From Phytohabitans sp036906915 (lineage in GTDB: Bacteria; Actinomycetota; Actinomycetes; Mycobacteriales; Micromonosporaceae), in contig NZ_JBAKHX010000005.1 of assembly GCF_036906915.1 (NCBI RefSeq), positions 1 through 64,000 of the forward strand: a stretch of DNA of 64,000 nucleotides, given 5' to 3'. The notes beneath the pieces are model-generated. The model made no database searches. It had not been told where the DNA came from and saw only the letters and a program-made list of their open reading frames with translations. Of this stretch, positions 30,903-40,577 are shown piece after piece (positions within the stretch are counted from its first letter, which is position 1; each line of letters opens with the position of its first letter). Both the position numbers and the translations under genes were made by a program.

Positions 30903-33731
30903 ATGTCTGAAGTCACACGAAGGAACCTGCTCCAGGCGGGAGCCGTCGGGGCCGGCGCCGCCCTGCTGCCGGCGGGATGGACCGCGGCGGCCAAGGCCGG
31001 TGCGGTGGCGCCGCCGCAGGTGCTCGCCGCGAACGACCTCGCCCTCTGGTACGACGAGCCGGCCGGCACCGACTGGCTTCGGGCGCTGCCGATTGGCAAT
31101 GGTCGCTTGGGCGCGATGGTGTTCGGGAACGTGGATACCGAGCGGTTGCAGCTCAACGAGGACACGGTCTGGGCTGGTGGGCCGCACGATTCGAGCAATC
31201 CTGCCGGGGTCGCCAACATTGGGGAGATCCGGCGGCGCGTCTTCGCCGACCAGTGGACCCAGGCACAGGACCTGATCAACCAGACGATGTTGAGCAGGCC
31301 CGTCGGGCAGCTGGCGTACCAGCCGGTCGGCAACCTTCGGCTGGTATTCGGTTCGGCCAGTGGGGCGTCGCAGTACAACCGGACGCTGGACCTCACCACC
31401 GCCACCGCCACCGTCACCTACGTGTTGAACGGGGTGCGGTATCAGCGGGAGGTGTTCGCGAGCGCGCCGGATCAGGTGATCGCGGTTCGGCTGACCGCCG
31501 ATCGGGCCGGTTCGATCACGTTCAACGCCACCTTCGACAGTCCACAACGGACGACGGTGTCGAGCCCGGACGCCGCGACGATCGGCCTCGACGGCGTCTC
31601 CGGCAATATGGAGGGCATCAGCGGGCAGGTGCGGTTCCTGGCGTTGGCACACGCCGTTGCGACTGGTGGCACCGTGACTAGTTCGGGTGGCACCATGCGC
31701 GTGGCCGGCGCCACCAGCGTGACACTGCTGGTGTCGATCGGTTCCAGCTACCTCAACTACCGCACCGTCAACGGCGACTACCAGGGCATCGCGCGAAGCC
31801 ACCTCAACGCCGCCCGCACCGTCGGCTTCGACCAGCTGCGGGCCCGGCACGTCGCCGACCACCAGGCGCTGTTCAACCGGGTGACGATCGATTTGGGCCG
31901 CACGGCCGCGGCCGACCAGACGACGGATGTGCGGATCGCGCAGCACGCGAGCGTGAATGATCCCCAGTTCTCGGCGTTGCTGTTCCAGTTCGGCCGGTAT
32001 CTGCTCATCTCGTCCTCGCGGCCGGGGAGCCAGCCGGCGAACCTGCAGGGCATCTGGAACGAGCTAATGGCCCCATCCTGGGACTCGAAGTACACCATCA
32101 ACGCGAACCTGCCGATGAATTACTGGCCCGCTGATACCACCAACCTGTCCGAGTGTTTCCTGCCGGTGTTCGACCTGATCAAAGACCTGACCGTGACCGG
32201 TGCCCGGGTGGCCCAGGTGCAGTACGGTGCCGGCGGTTGGGTGGCGCATCACAACACCGATGGGTGGCGGGGCGCGTCGGTGGTCGACGGCGCGGTGTGG
32301 GGTATGTGGCAGACCGGTGGTGCCTGGCTGGCCACGATGATCTGGGATCACTACCTGTTTACCGGGGACGTGGAGTTCCTGCGCGTCAACTACCCGGCGA
32401 TGAAGGGGGCCGCGCAGTTCTTCCTGGACACGCTGGTTACGCATCCGACGTTGGGTTTTCTGGTCACGAACCCGTCGAACTCGCCGGAGTTGCCGCACCA
32501 CAGCAATGCCAGTGTGTGTGCGGGGCCGACGATGGACAATCAGATTTTGCGGGATCTGTTCAACGGGTGTGCGCGGGCCGCCGAGGTTCTCGGTGTGGAC
32601 GCTGGTTTGCGTGCCCAGGTGTTGGCGGCGCGGGACCGGTTGGCGCCGACGCGGGTGGGTTCGCGCGGCAATGTGCAGGAGTGGCTGGCTGACTGGGTGG
32701 AGACCGAGCGCACCCACCGGCACGTCTCTCACTTGTATGGTTTGCATCCGAGCAATCAGATCACTAGGCGGGGTACGCCGCAGTTGTATCAGGCCGCGCG
32801 GCAGACCCTGGAGTTGCGCGGTGATGACGGGACCGGCTGGTCGCTGGCGTGGAAAATCAACTTCTGGGCCCGGCTGGAGGACGGCGCACGGGCGTACAAG
32901 CTCCTGCGTGATCTGGTACGCACGGACCGGCTCGCGCCGAACATGTTCGACCTGCACCCGCCATTCCAGATCGACGGGAACTTCGGCGCCACCTCCGGCA
33001 TCGCCGAAATGCTGCTACACAGCCACAACGGCGAACTGCACCTACTGCCCGCCCTACCAACGGCCTGGCCCACCGGCAGCGTCACCGGCCTGCGCGGGCG
33101 GGGTGGATACACCGTCGGCATGGCCTGGACGAGCGGCCAGGCAGACGAGTTCCGTATCCGGGCCGACCGCGACGGCACGGTGAGGCTCCGCGCTCGGCTG
33201 TTCACCGGGAGCTTCACGCTCGTCGACCTCGCCGACGGCAGCACACCCGCCACTACGCGACCGGAGGCCGACGTCGTCCAGCTCACCGTCGAGGCAGGCC
33301 GCACCTACCGCGCGGCCCGGCCCGGTGTGACGGCATCACCGACCGTCACGGCCACGCCGACGCCGACGTCGACCTCGACGCCGAGCGCCTCTCCGTCGGT
33401 GAGCCCGACAACGTCACCCACACCGTCATCGGGGGCGCGTGCCGTATACGCCGTCACGAGCTCGTGGCCCGGCGGCTTCCAGGGTGAGGTGACGGTGACC
33501 GCGGGTTCGTCGCCGATCCGGGGCTGGACCGTCAGCTGGACGTTCCCCAGTGGACAGATCATCAACCAGATCTGGAGCGGCACACATACGCAGAACGGCG
33601 CGAACGTCACGGTGACGAATGTCGCCTACAATGGCGCGCTCCCCGCCGGCGGCTCCACCACGTTTGGGTTCATCGCCTCAGTGAGCGGTGCGAACAACCC
33701 TCCAGCCAACATCGCCTGCACGACCACCTGA
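30903..33731 (+). CDS. Secreted GH95-type alpha-L-fucosidase with CBM2
   Basis: The 942-residue protein has a Tat-like signal (TRRNLLQAGAVGAGAALLPA), a GH95 catalytic region (about 45-800), a Thr/Pro/Ser linker (about 808-845) and a C-terminal CBM2 domain (WPGGFQGEVTVTAG, IRGWTVSWTFPSGQ). GH95 landmarks are LPIGNGRLGAMVFG, the paired Asn in INANLPMNYWP, the acid-bearing NPSNSPELPHHS, GPTMDNQILRDLF and FQIDGNFGATSG. These match the inverting alpha-1,2-L-fucosidase site (Glu, two Asn, Asp). It would release fucose from plant polysaccharides or glycans held by the cellulose/xylan-binding module. GGAGA precedes the ATG. The operator at 30551 lies upstream. Confidence 0.9.
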   Translation: MSEVTRRNLLQAGAVGAGAALLPAGWTAAAKAGAVAPPQVLAANDLALWYDEPAGTDWLRALPIGNGRLGAMVFGNVDTERLQLNEDTVWAGGPHDSSNPAGVANIGEIRRRVFADQWTQAQDLINQTMLSRPVGQLAYQPVGNLRLVFGSASGASQYNRTLDLTTATATVTYVLNGVRYQREVFASAPDQVIAVRLTADRAGSITFNATFDSPQRTTVSSPDAATIGLDGVSGNMEGISGQVRFLALAHAVATGGTVTSSGGTMRVAGATSVTLLVSIGSSYLNYRTVNGDYQGIARSHLNAARTVGFDQLRARHVADHQALFNRVTIDLGRTAAADQTTDVRIAQHASVNDPQFSALLFQFGRYLLISSSRPGSQPANLQGIWNELMAPSWDSKYTINANLPMNYWPADTTNLSECFLPVFDLIKDLTVTGARVAQVQYGAGGWVAHHNTDGWRGASVVDGAVWGMWQTGGAWLATMIWDHYLFTGDVEFLRVNYPAMKGAAQFFLDTLVTHPTLGFLVTNPSNSPELPHHSNASVCAGPTMDNQILRDLFNGCARAAEVLGVDAGLRAQVLAARDRLAPTRVGSRGNVQEWLADWVETERTHRHVSHLYGLHPSNQITRRGTPQLYQAARQTLELRGDDGTGWSLAWKINFWARLEDGARAYKLLRDLVRTDRLAPNMFDLHPPFQIDGNFGATSGIAEMLLHSHNGELHLLPALPTAWPTGSVTGLRGRGGYTVGMAWTSGQADEFRIRADRDGTVRLRARLFTGSFTLVDLADGSTPATTRPEADVVQLTVEAGRTYRAARPGVTASPTVTATPTPTSTSTPSASPSVSPTTSPTPSSGARAVYAVTSSWPGGFQGEVTVTAGSSPIRGWTVSWTFPSGQIINQIWSGTHTQNGANVTVTNVAYNGALPAGGSTTFGFIASVSGANNPPANIACTTT

Positions 33732-33760
33732 CTGGCACCTCGGGAAGGGACCGAGAAGCG

Positions 33761-35138
33761 ATGAGACACCTTGAACACGGCCGCAGGATGGCGGCCGCGC
33801 TGGTGGTCGGGATGCTGGTGGCGGCCGCGGGGGCCGTGACTGTGCTGCGGACCTCCGAAGCGCAGGCGCTGGGGAACGGAGTCGCCCGCACCCCGCCCAT
33901 GGGCTGGAACAGCTGAAACACGTTCGGCTGCAACATCAACGAGACTCTCATCCGGCAGATGACCGACGCGATGGTCAGCTCCGGCATGCGCGATGCCGGC
34001 TACCACTACGTCGTCGTCGACGACTGCTGGATGAACCCCAACCGTGACTCGGCCGGCAACCTGCAAGGCGGCCCGAGCCGGTTTCCCAGTGGCATGAAGG
34101 CCCTCGGCGACTACATCCACGCCAGAGGCCTGAAGTTCGGCATCTACCAGGGACCACTCGATCGGACGTGCGCGCAGTACTTCGGTTCCTACCCTGGACA
34201 GACCGGTGCTCAAGGCCGCGAGGCACAAGACGCACGGCAGTTCGCCGCGCCAACGTCAACGTCACCGTGCCACTGGCGAACTACGCCCGGCCCGGCTCGT
34301 TCAACGACATGGACATGATGGAGGTCGGCCGCGGTGGCATGACCGACACCGAGATGCGCTCCCACTTCGCGCTGTGGGCCATCATGGCCTCACCCCTCAT
34401 CGCCGGGAATGACCTGCGGAATATGAACGCGGCCACCCAGACGATCCTGAAGAACCAGAACCTCATCGGCCTCAGCCAGGACGCCCTCGGCCTGCAGGCC
34501 ACCCAACTCTCCTTTGACGGCACCCGTCGCATACTCGTCAAGCGTCTGTCCAATGGGGACCGCGCTGTGGCCCTGTTCAACCAGGGCACCTCGACGACCA
34601 CGATCAGCACCACCGCGTCCGCGACCGGCCTGTCGGGCAGCTCGTTCACCCTGCGCGACGCGTGGACCAACGCGGTCAGCACCACCTCTGGCGCCATCAG
34701 CGCGAGCGTGCCCGGCCACGGCACTGTTGTCTACCGGGTCAGTGGCGGATCGAGCAGCCCCACCGTCACGCCCACGACCCCGACGACCCCACCACCCACG
34801 ACGAGCCCGCCCCCGTCCACCGGCCCCTGCCAGGTCACGTACGCGATAACCGGCCAGTGGCCCGACGGCTTCCAGGGGAGGCGACGATCCGCAACACCGG
34901 CACCGCGCCCGTCAACGGGTGGAGCCTGCGCTGGTCGTTCGCCGACGGCCAACAGCTCAACCAGGCCTGGGGCGCGACCTACACGCAGAGCGGCACACAG
35001 GTCACCGCGACGAACGTTTCGTGGAACGGATCGATCAGCCCATGTGTGACCGCGAGCTTCGGGTTCATCTCCAGCTGGTCCGGCAGCAACACCAAACCGA
35101 CCGCGTTCACCCTCAACGGCTCCGCGTGCGGTGACTGA
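33761..35138 (+). pseudogene. Ruined GH27 alpha-galactosidase with CBM2
   Basis: The start at 33761 gives a signal peptide and RTPPMGWNS, but the next codon is TGA (33914-33916) where GH27 enzymes have Trp (GWNSWNTFGC). Reading on, YVVVDDCWM, KFGIYQGPLDRTCAQYFGSY and REAQDARQFA follow. At about 34247 the sequence jumps into another frame at ANVNVTVPLANYARPGSFND, so the block holding the nucleophile aspartate (usually YLKYDWC) is deleted. A second frameshift at about 34878 separates WPDGFQG from the rest of the CBM2 domain (NTGTAPVNGWSLRWSFADGQ). There are thus one nonsense change, one deletion and two frame changes. The closest intact relatives are secreted actinomycete alpha-galactosidases. 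Confidence 0.88.
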
Positions 35139-35284
35139 GCCAGCGCCGTGTCCCACCCGCTAGACCACATCCCGCACGGCGGCGCGGGGGACCGGGCGAC
35201 CCAGCGCCGCCACCCCTCTTCGGCTTCCGGGCCAATGGCACCGCGGGCGTCCTCACCCCGACCTGAGGCAGCCCCATGGGAAAC

Positions 35285-35315
35285 GCCGGTGCGGAGGGGC
35301 AAGCTCCGCACCGGC
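35285..35315. terminator. 12-bp stem terminator
   Basis: GCCGGTGCGGAG (35285-35296) pairs perfectly with CTCCGCACCGGC (35304-35315) around a seven-base loop. It lies between the convergent GH27 remnant and the FadR/GntR gene and could end both transcripts. Confidence 0.68.
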
Positions 35316-35364
35316 ACTTGCGGCGCCGAGGCCTCTGGCTCCACCTTCCGCACTCGCTCCTCGA

Positions 35365-36075
35365 TCAGTTGGTGGACCGTGTGTCGTCGTCGGGCAGCCC
35401 GCGCAGGGATTCCTCGACGCCGAGCAGGTGGTTGGCCATCCGGATGCGTGCCCGTTCCGGATCGTGCGCGGCGAGCGCCTTCCAGACGGCGAGGTGCTCC
35501 TCGTGCGTGCGCCAGTCGGCACCCTCCTCGTGCAGGCTCCGCCACAGCCGCGCCCGCACCGTACGGCCGGCGAACGCGTCTATCAGACCCACCAGCACCG
35601 AGTTGCCGCTGTGCGCGGCGATGATGCGGTGGAACTTGATGTCGATCTCGATGATGCGCTCGTGGTCATGCGGCGTTTCGGCCGCGATCCGCGTCGCCTC
35701 GTCGAGCAGCGTCCGGGCTTCCTGGAGCGCTCCGTCGGTGATCCTGGTGGCCGCCAGCCGGGCCGCTTCGCACTCCAGCAGCCGGCGGACCGCGTGGACG
35801 TGGCGGGCGTCGCCTCGGCCTTCGAGGTCGACCACGAAGCCCATCGGGGCCAACAGGTGGGTCACGTCGAGATTCGTGATGTACGTGCCGTCGCCCTGGC
35901 GCGTGTCGACCACGCCGAGGATCGACAGGGCGGAGATCCCTTCGCGGAGGGAGCCGCGCGAGACGCCGAGCGACTCGGCGAGTTCCTTCTCGACCGGCAG
36001 ACGGTCTCCGGGCCGGAACACGCCGTCGAGGATCATGCGCTTGATGCTGTTGATCACTTCGGCTGTGCGAGACAT
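35365..36075 (-). CDS. FadR/GntR-family regulator (FCD domain)
   Basis: The 236-residue protein has a GntR winged helix (residues 5-70; MILDGVFRPGDRLPVEKELA and LGVSRGSLREGISALSILGV) and a C-terminal FCD ligand domain (about 85-215; VHAVRRLLECEAARLAA, DIKFHRIIAAHSGN, HEEHLAVWKALAAHD). The Asp and two His residues expected to hold a metal in FCD domains are visible. FCD regulators usually sense organic or sugar acids, which suits the sugar dehydrogenases nearby. A CATC-A-GATG palindrome lies about 70 bp upstream of the start (36145-36153). Confidence 0.9.
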   Translation of the reverse strand: MSRTAEVINSIKRMILDGVFRPGDRLPVEKELAESLGVSRGSLREGISALSILGVVDTRQGDGTYITNLDVTHLLAPMGFVVDLEGRGDARHVHAVRRLLECEAARLAATRITDGALQEARTLLDEATRIAAETPHDHERIIEIDIKFHRIIAAHSGNSVLVGLIDAFAGRTVRARLWRSLHEEGADWRTHEEHLAVWKALAAHDPERARIRMANHLLGVEESLRGLPDDDTRSTN

Positions 36076-36144
36076 CGACGCCCATTTTCGCCTTCGTGTC
36101 GGCGACGGGTCAACCTACATGCCGGGCAGCCCTTCTGACCGATA

Positions 36145-36174
36145 CATCAGATGATTCCCTACTTTCGGTAGGGA
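36145..36174. promoter_or_regulatory. Palindrome and small hairpin upstream of the FadR/GntR gene
   Basis: CATC-A-GATG (36145-36153) is a perfect odd palindrome of the half-site type used by FCD-GntR proteins. It is followed by TCCCTAC (36156-36162) pairing with GTAGGGA (36168-36174). Both lie in the region upstream of the regulator, and either may be its own operator. Confidence 0.4.
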
Positions 36175-36326
36175 GGGAGGTCGATGTTGGATCGCCCCTG
36201 GGCTGGAGATATTCATCGAGGTCGGTGCTCGGAGCGCATTGACTGACTCCGATGGGAGATCTAACGTGTGATGTCTGGCGGCTGTGCGCTACTTGGCACC
36301 CCCGCATCCAAGAGAGGGTTACCACG

Positions 36327-36413
36327 ATGACCTCGTCGATGTTCGCGTTCACACGTCGCAGGCTCATCGCGGCGGCCGGGCTCAGCCGCGCCACTGCGGC
36401 TACCGGCCACGCT
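36327..36413 (+). pseudogene. Orphan Tat signal of a lost glycoside hydrolase gene
   Basis: MTSSMFAFTRRRLIAAAGLS and the following ATAATG closely resemble the N-terminus of the GH29 protein at 48904 (MSSPAFRYTRRRLLAAAGIA, then ATAATG). The upstream leader (a purine-rich ribosome-binding site then ACGATG) is similar too. After about 28 codons the sequence switches to a LacI-like reading. The secreted enzyme that belonged to this signal has been deleted. Confidence 0.65.
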
Positions 36414-36418
36414 CGATC

Positions 36419-36933
36419 ATGCGCGACGTGGCGCGCGCGGCCGTCTCGAACGTCCATACCCCCGAACGCCGGTCGGTGCTGGAGGCGGTCGACCGCCTCT
36501 GCCAGCACGTGGCCGAGGGCATCGTCGCCATCGCGTCCAAGCCCTCGTTCATGGACGCGCTCCTCCTGGTGCCGTCGGGCCTGCCCACCGTCGGCGTGGG
36601 CGGCGGGGTAGCGACAGCGTGCCCACCGTCCGCATCGACAACCAGACCGGCGCTAGCCTCGCCACCCAGCACCTGCTCGACCTCGGCCACACCACCGTCC
36701 ACCACGTGGCCGGCACACCCGACTGGCCCGAGGCGCAGGAACGCGTCGTGGGATGGAGTAGCGCTCTGCGCGCCGCCGGCGCGCCGGTACCGGCGCGCCG
36801 GCCTGGGCAGTGGAGCGCCGAGTCCGGATACGAACGGGGGCTGGCACTCGCCCGTGACCCGTCGGTGACTGCCGTCTTCTGTGGCTGGTGGTGCGGGCCA
36901 GCACCGCCCGCGTTCGCCGGGATGGGGCGTTAG
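36419..36933 (+). pseudogene. Eroded LacI-family regulator
   Basis: MRDVARAAVSNV is a LacI N-terminus with part of its helix-turn-helix missing. The hinge and early core are collapsed (PSFMDALLLVPSGLPTVGVG). In another frame, VRIDNQTGASLATQHLLDLG with HTTVHHVAGTPDWPEAQERV, then SAESGYERGLALARDPSVTA and VFCG are standard LacI core segments. The reading then ends in a stop about 15 codons later, and the C-terminal third is missing. Several deletions and a frameshift therefore remain. The sequence directly follows the orphan Tat signal at 36327. Confidence 0.8.
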
Positions 36934-37008
36934 CTGTGGTGCTGCCAGTCGGGGGTTCGGCGGCCGTTGTGGCATTGATTCATACGACAGGAAGCGAGAC
37001 CACCGATA

Positions 37009-40000
37009 ATGTTTCGAAGATTGGCCCTCTGCTTTGCCATGGTCTTGGCCGCGGTGAGCTTCACCGCGGTCCCGGCACAGGCCGCGGCGGATTTCAACGT
37101 TCTGGTCTTCAGTAAGACGGCAGGGTTCCGGCACGACTCGATCCCAGCGGGTATCACGGCGATCCAGCAGTTGGGCGCCGCGAACAACTTCACCGTGGAG
37201 ACCACGGAGGACGCTGCCCAGTTCACCACCTCCAACCTGGCTCGCTTCCAGGCCGTGATCTGGCTATCGACCACTGCGGACGTGCTCAATGCCGGACAGC
37301 AGGCGGCGTTCGAGCAGTTCATCCGCGCAGGTGGGGGCTATGCGGGCATCCACGCGGCCTCGGACACGGAGTACGACTGGCCGTGGTACGGCAACCTGGT
37401 CGGCGCGTATTTCGCCAGCCATCCGGCGAACCAGAACGCGACCGTGCGGATCGAGGACGCGACGCACCCGTCGACGGCTGGGCTGCCGGCGGCGTGGTCG
37501 CGGTTCGACGAGTGGTACAACTACCGCACCAACCCGCGTTCGCAGGTCCACGTACTGGCCACATTGGACGAGAGCACCTACACCGGCGGTTCGATGGGTG
37601 GGGACCACCCGATCGCGTGGTGTCGTGGCTACGACGGTGGCCGCTCGTGGTACACCGGCATGGGCCACACGATCGAGAGCTACAGCGAGGCCAACTTCCG
37701 CACCCACCTGCTGGGTGGTATCCGGTACGCGGCGCAGGGCACGGGCAACTGCGCGACCGGTCAGCCGCCGCAGGCCGGCTACAACCAGGTGAACCTGGCC
37801 AAAGGGGTCGCCGAGGTGGGCGAGCCGATGGGGCTGACGGTGCTGCCCAACCGGGGTGTGCTGCACACCTCGCGGGACGGCACGATCCGGTACACCGACC
37901 CGGCCGGCAACACCAAGGTGGCGCTGACGATCCCGGTGTACACGCATGACGAGGAGGGGCTGCAGAGCATCAAGGTGGATCCCAACTTCGCCACCAACCG
38001 GTGGGTGTATGTGTACTACTCGCCGCGGTTGTCCACACCAGGCGGTGACGCGCCGGCAACGGGTACGGCGGCGCAGTTCGCTCCGTTCAACGGGGTCAAC
38101 CGGCTGTCCCGCTTCACGGTGAACGCGGACTTCACACTGAGCGCGGCGTCGGAGGTGACGGTCCTGGAGGTGCCGACCAGTCGCGGCATGTGCTGCCACG
38201 TCGGCGGTGACATCGATTTCGACGCGGCGGGCAACCTCTACCTGTCCACAGGGGACGACACTAACCCCTTCGACTCCAGCGGTTACACGCCAATCGACGA
38301 GCGGGCCGACCGCAACCCGGCCTACGACGCCCAGCGCACGTCGGGCAACAGCAACGACCTGCGTGGCAAGGTGCTGCGGATCCGGCCGAGCGCGGGCGGT
38401 GGATACACGGTCCCGGCGGGCAACATGTTCGCGTCGGGTACGGCGAACACCAAGCCCGAGATCTACGCGATGGGCTTCCGCAACCCGTTCCGGATGTCCG
38501 TGGACAAGGCGACCGGCGTTGTGTACCTCGGCGAATACGGCCCAGACGCTGGCACCAGCAGCCCCACCCGGGGGCCGGCGGCCAACGTCTCCTTCGAGCG
38601 GATTACGCAGCCAGGCTTCTACGGCTGGCCGTACTGCTCGAACTACAACACGCCGTACATCGACTTCACGTTCCCGTCCGGCCCTTCAGGTGCCGCGTTC
38701 AACTGCACCGGCGGGCCGGTGAACAACTCGCGCAACAACACCGGCATCACCCAGCTGCCCCCGTCGCAGAGAGCCTGGCTGCCGTACGGCGGTGAGCAGA
38801 ACCCGCCGGCGCTCGGTAGTGGCGGCCTGTCGCCGATGGGCGCAGTGGTGTACAACTACAGCGCCTCGCTCGCTTCCGACGCGAAGTTTCCGGCGGCGAT
38901 GAACGGCAAGGTGTTCCTCGGGGAGTTCGGGCGACGGTGGATCAAGGCGGCCACAGTGACGTCCTCCGGTGGGGTGGGCGCGATCGACGCGTTCCCGGCC
39001 TACACCGGTACCCAGGTGATGGACCTGGAGTTCGGCCCGGACGGCGCGCTCTACGTGCTCGACTACGGCACTGGCTGGGGGAGCGGTGACGCCAGCTCGG
39101 CGGTGTACCGGATCGAGTACAACTCTGGCGGCCGGTCGCCGATCGCGTCCGCGTCTGCGAACCCGACGAGCGGAAACGCGCCGCTGACTGTGCGGTTCAG
39201 CTCGGCCGGCTCCAGCGACCCAGATGGTGACGCCATCACGTACGCGTGGGACTTCACCACGGACGGCACCATCGACTCGACCGCCGCCAACCCGTCGTTC
39301 ACCTTTGCCAGCAACGGCGAGTTCACGACGACGCTCACAGTGCGGGACAGCACCGGCCGCAGCTCGACGGCGAGCCTGGTGATCGGGGTGGGCCGGCCGA
39401 CGGTCGCTCTGAACCTGCCGGTGAACGGGAGGCTGTTCAGCCCTGGCGACGCCATTCCGTTCGATGTCACGGTCACCGACGCGAACGCGCCGACCGTCGA
39501 CTGTAGCCGCGTGAGGGTCAAGTACACCCTGGGGCACGACAGCCACGGTCATGACATAACCAGCACCACCGGGTGCTCGGGCACGATACAGACCACTGCG
39601 GACGGCGAGCACGACACCAACGCGAACATCTTCGGCGTGCTGGTGGCCGAGTACACCCCGGCCGGCTCGACCACGCCGGTGACCTCGCCGCAGGCGGTCA
39701 TGCAGCCGAGGACCCGCCAGGCCGAGCACCACAGCGGCCAGCAGGGCGTCACCGTCGTGGCCAAGCCGTCGGCCAACGGCGGCAACGCGGTCGGGTTCAT
39801 CGAGAATGGTGACTGGATCTCGTTCACGCCGTACAACCTGAGCGGGGCCACGTCGTTCACGGCCCGGGTCGCCTCCGCCGGTGCCGGCGGCACCATCTCG
39901 CTGCGCACCGGCTCGGCCACCGGACCTGTCATCGGTGCGGCCACGGTCGCGCCAACCGGCGGCTGGGAGACGTGGGCCACCGTAACGGGTACCGTCACCC

Positions 40001-40482
40001 CGCCGGCCGGCACGCACAACCTGTTCCTGGTGTTCACCGGTGGCTCGGGTTACCTGTTCGACGTCGACGCATTCACCTTTGGCGGCGGCACTCCGCCGCC
40101 CACCACTCCGCCGCCCACGACGCCGCCGCCTACAACCCCGCCGCCTACAACCCCGCCGCCCACCACGCCGCCGCCAGGTGGTCGGTCATGCGCGGCGACG
40201 TACTCCGTGACGAGCCAATGGTCCGGTGGCTTCCAGGCCGAGGTGCGGATCACCGCCGGCTCCACCTCGATCAGCGGCTGGACGGTCACCTGGACGTTCA
40301 GCAACGGGCAGGCCGTCACCCAGTTCTGGAACGCCACGGTCACGTCGAGCGGTGCCAGCGTGACCGCGCGGAACGTCTCCTACAACGGATCGCTCGGCGC
40401 CGGCGCCAGTACGGCGTTTGGCTTCATCGGCTCGGGGAGTGCCACGAGCAGCCCACCTTCGCTCACCTGCACCGCCACCTGA
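37009..40482 (+). CDS. ThuA-sugar dehydrogenase-PKD-CBM2 multidomain secreted protein
   Basis: The 1157-residue exported protein has a signal peptide (1-26) and a ThuA-like domain (about 27-245; VLVFSKTAGFRHDSIPAGI, GGGYAGIHAASDTEYDWPWY, HPIAWCRGYDGGRSWYTGMG). A PQQ-type sugar dehydrogenase propeller follows (about 255-705; DEEGLQSIKVDPNF, CCHVGGDIDFDAAGNLY, MGFRNPFRMSVD, LEFGPDGALYVLDYGTG). Then come a PKD domain (about 708-795), a beta-sandwich of about 100 residues, a CBM6-like domain (about 901-1025), a Pro/Thr linker and a CBM2 domain (about 1058-1157). ThuA/dehydrogenase fusions are linked to oxidised-sugar metabolism. Here the cellulose-binding module would hold it on plant polymers. 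Activity is unproven. Confidence 0.88.
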   Translation: MFRRLALCFAMVLAAVSFTAVPAQAAADFNVLVFSKTAGFRHDSIPAGITAIQQLGAANNFTVETTEDAAQFTTSNLARFQAVIWLSTTADVLNAGQQAAFEQFIRAGGGYAGIHAASDTEYDWPWYGNLVGAYFASHPANQNATVRIEDATHPSTAGLPAAWSRFDEWYNYRTNPRSQVHVLATLDESTYTGGSMGGDHPIAWCRGYDGGRSWYTGMGHTIESYSEANFRTHLLGGIRYAAQGTGNCATGQPPQAGYNQVNLAKGVAEVGEPMGLTVLPNRGVLHTSRDGTIRYTDPAGNTKVALTIPVYTHDEEGLQSIKVDPNFATNRWVYVYYSPRLSTPGGDAPATGTAAQFAPFNGVNRLSRFTVNADFTLSAASEVTVLEVPTSRGMCCHVGGDIDFDAAGNLYLSTGDDTNPFDSSGYTPIDERADRNPAYDAQRTSGNSNDLRGKVLRIRPSAGGGYTVPAGNMFASGTANTKPEIYAMGFRNPFRMSVDKATGVVYLGEYGPDAGTSSPTRGPAANVSFERITQPGFYGWPYCSNYNTPYIDFTFPSGPSGAAFNCTGGPVNNSRNNTGITQLPPSQRAWLPYGGEQNPPALGSGGLSPMGAVVYNYSASLASDAKFPAAMNGKVFLGEFGRRWIKAATVTSSGGVGAIDAFPAYTGTQVMDLEFGPDGALYVLDYGTGWGSGDASSAVYRIEYNSGGRSPIASASANPTSGNAPLTVRFSSAGSSDPDGDAITYAWDFTTDGTIDSTAANPSFTFASNGEFTTTLTVRDSTGRSSTASLVIGVGRPTVALNLPVNGRLFSPGDAIPFDVTVTDANAPTVDCSRVRVKYTLGHDSHGHDITSTTGCSGTIQTTADGEHDTNANIFGVLVAEYTPAGSTTPVTSPQAVMQPRTRQAEHHSGQQGVTVVAKPSANGGNAVGFIENGDWISFTPYNLSGATSFTARVASAGAGGTISLRTGSATGPVIGAATVAPTGGWETWATVTGTVTPPAGTHNLFLVFTGGSGYLFDVDAFTFGGGTPPPTTPPPTTPPPTTPPPTTPPPTTPPPGGRSCAATYSVTSQWSGGFQAEVRITAGSTSISGWTVTWTFSNGQAVTQFWNATVTSSGASVTARNVSYNGSLGAGASTAFGFIGSGSATSSPPSLTCTAT
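40086..40178 (+). repeat. Coding tandem repeat for a Pro/Thr linker
   Basis: A 15-base unit coding PPPTT recurs about six times (with small synonymous changes) within the linker before the CBM2 domain of the gene at 37009. Such arrays are prone to slippage, so linker length may vary between strains. Confidence 0.8.
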
Positions 40483-40486
40483 TCCA

Positions 40487-40522
40487 CAAGCGGCGCGGCA
40501 CCATATGGTGCCGCGCCGCTTG
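40487..40522. terminator. 36-bp perfect palindrome, bidirectional terminator
   Basis: CAAGCGGCGCGGCACCAT (40487-40504) and its exact inverse ATGGTGCCGCGCCGCTTG (40505-40522) are adjacent with no spacer. They lie four bases after the stop of the ThuA gene and about 55 bases before the 3' end of the convergent GH127 gene. It is best read as a strong shared terminator. Confidence 0.8.
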
Positions 40523-40577
40523 CCAAGCTTGCTCTTCGACCCGTGTGCCCACGGTAGTGGGCCCACAGCCCGGATAT

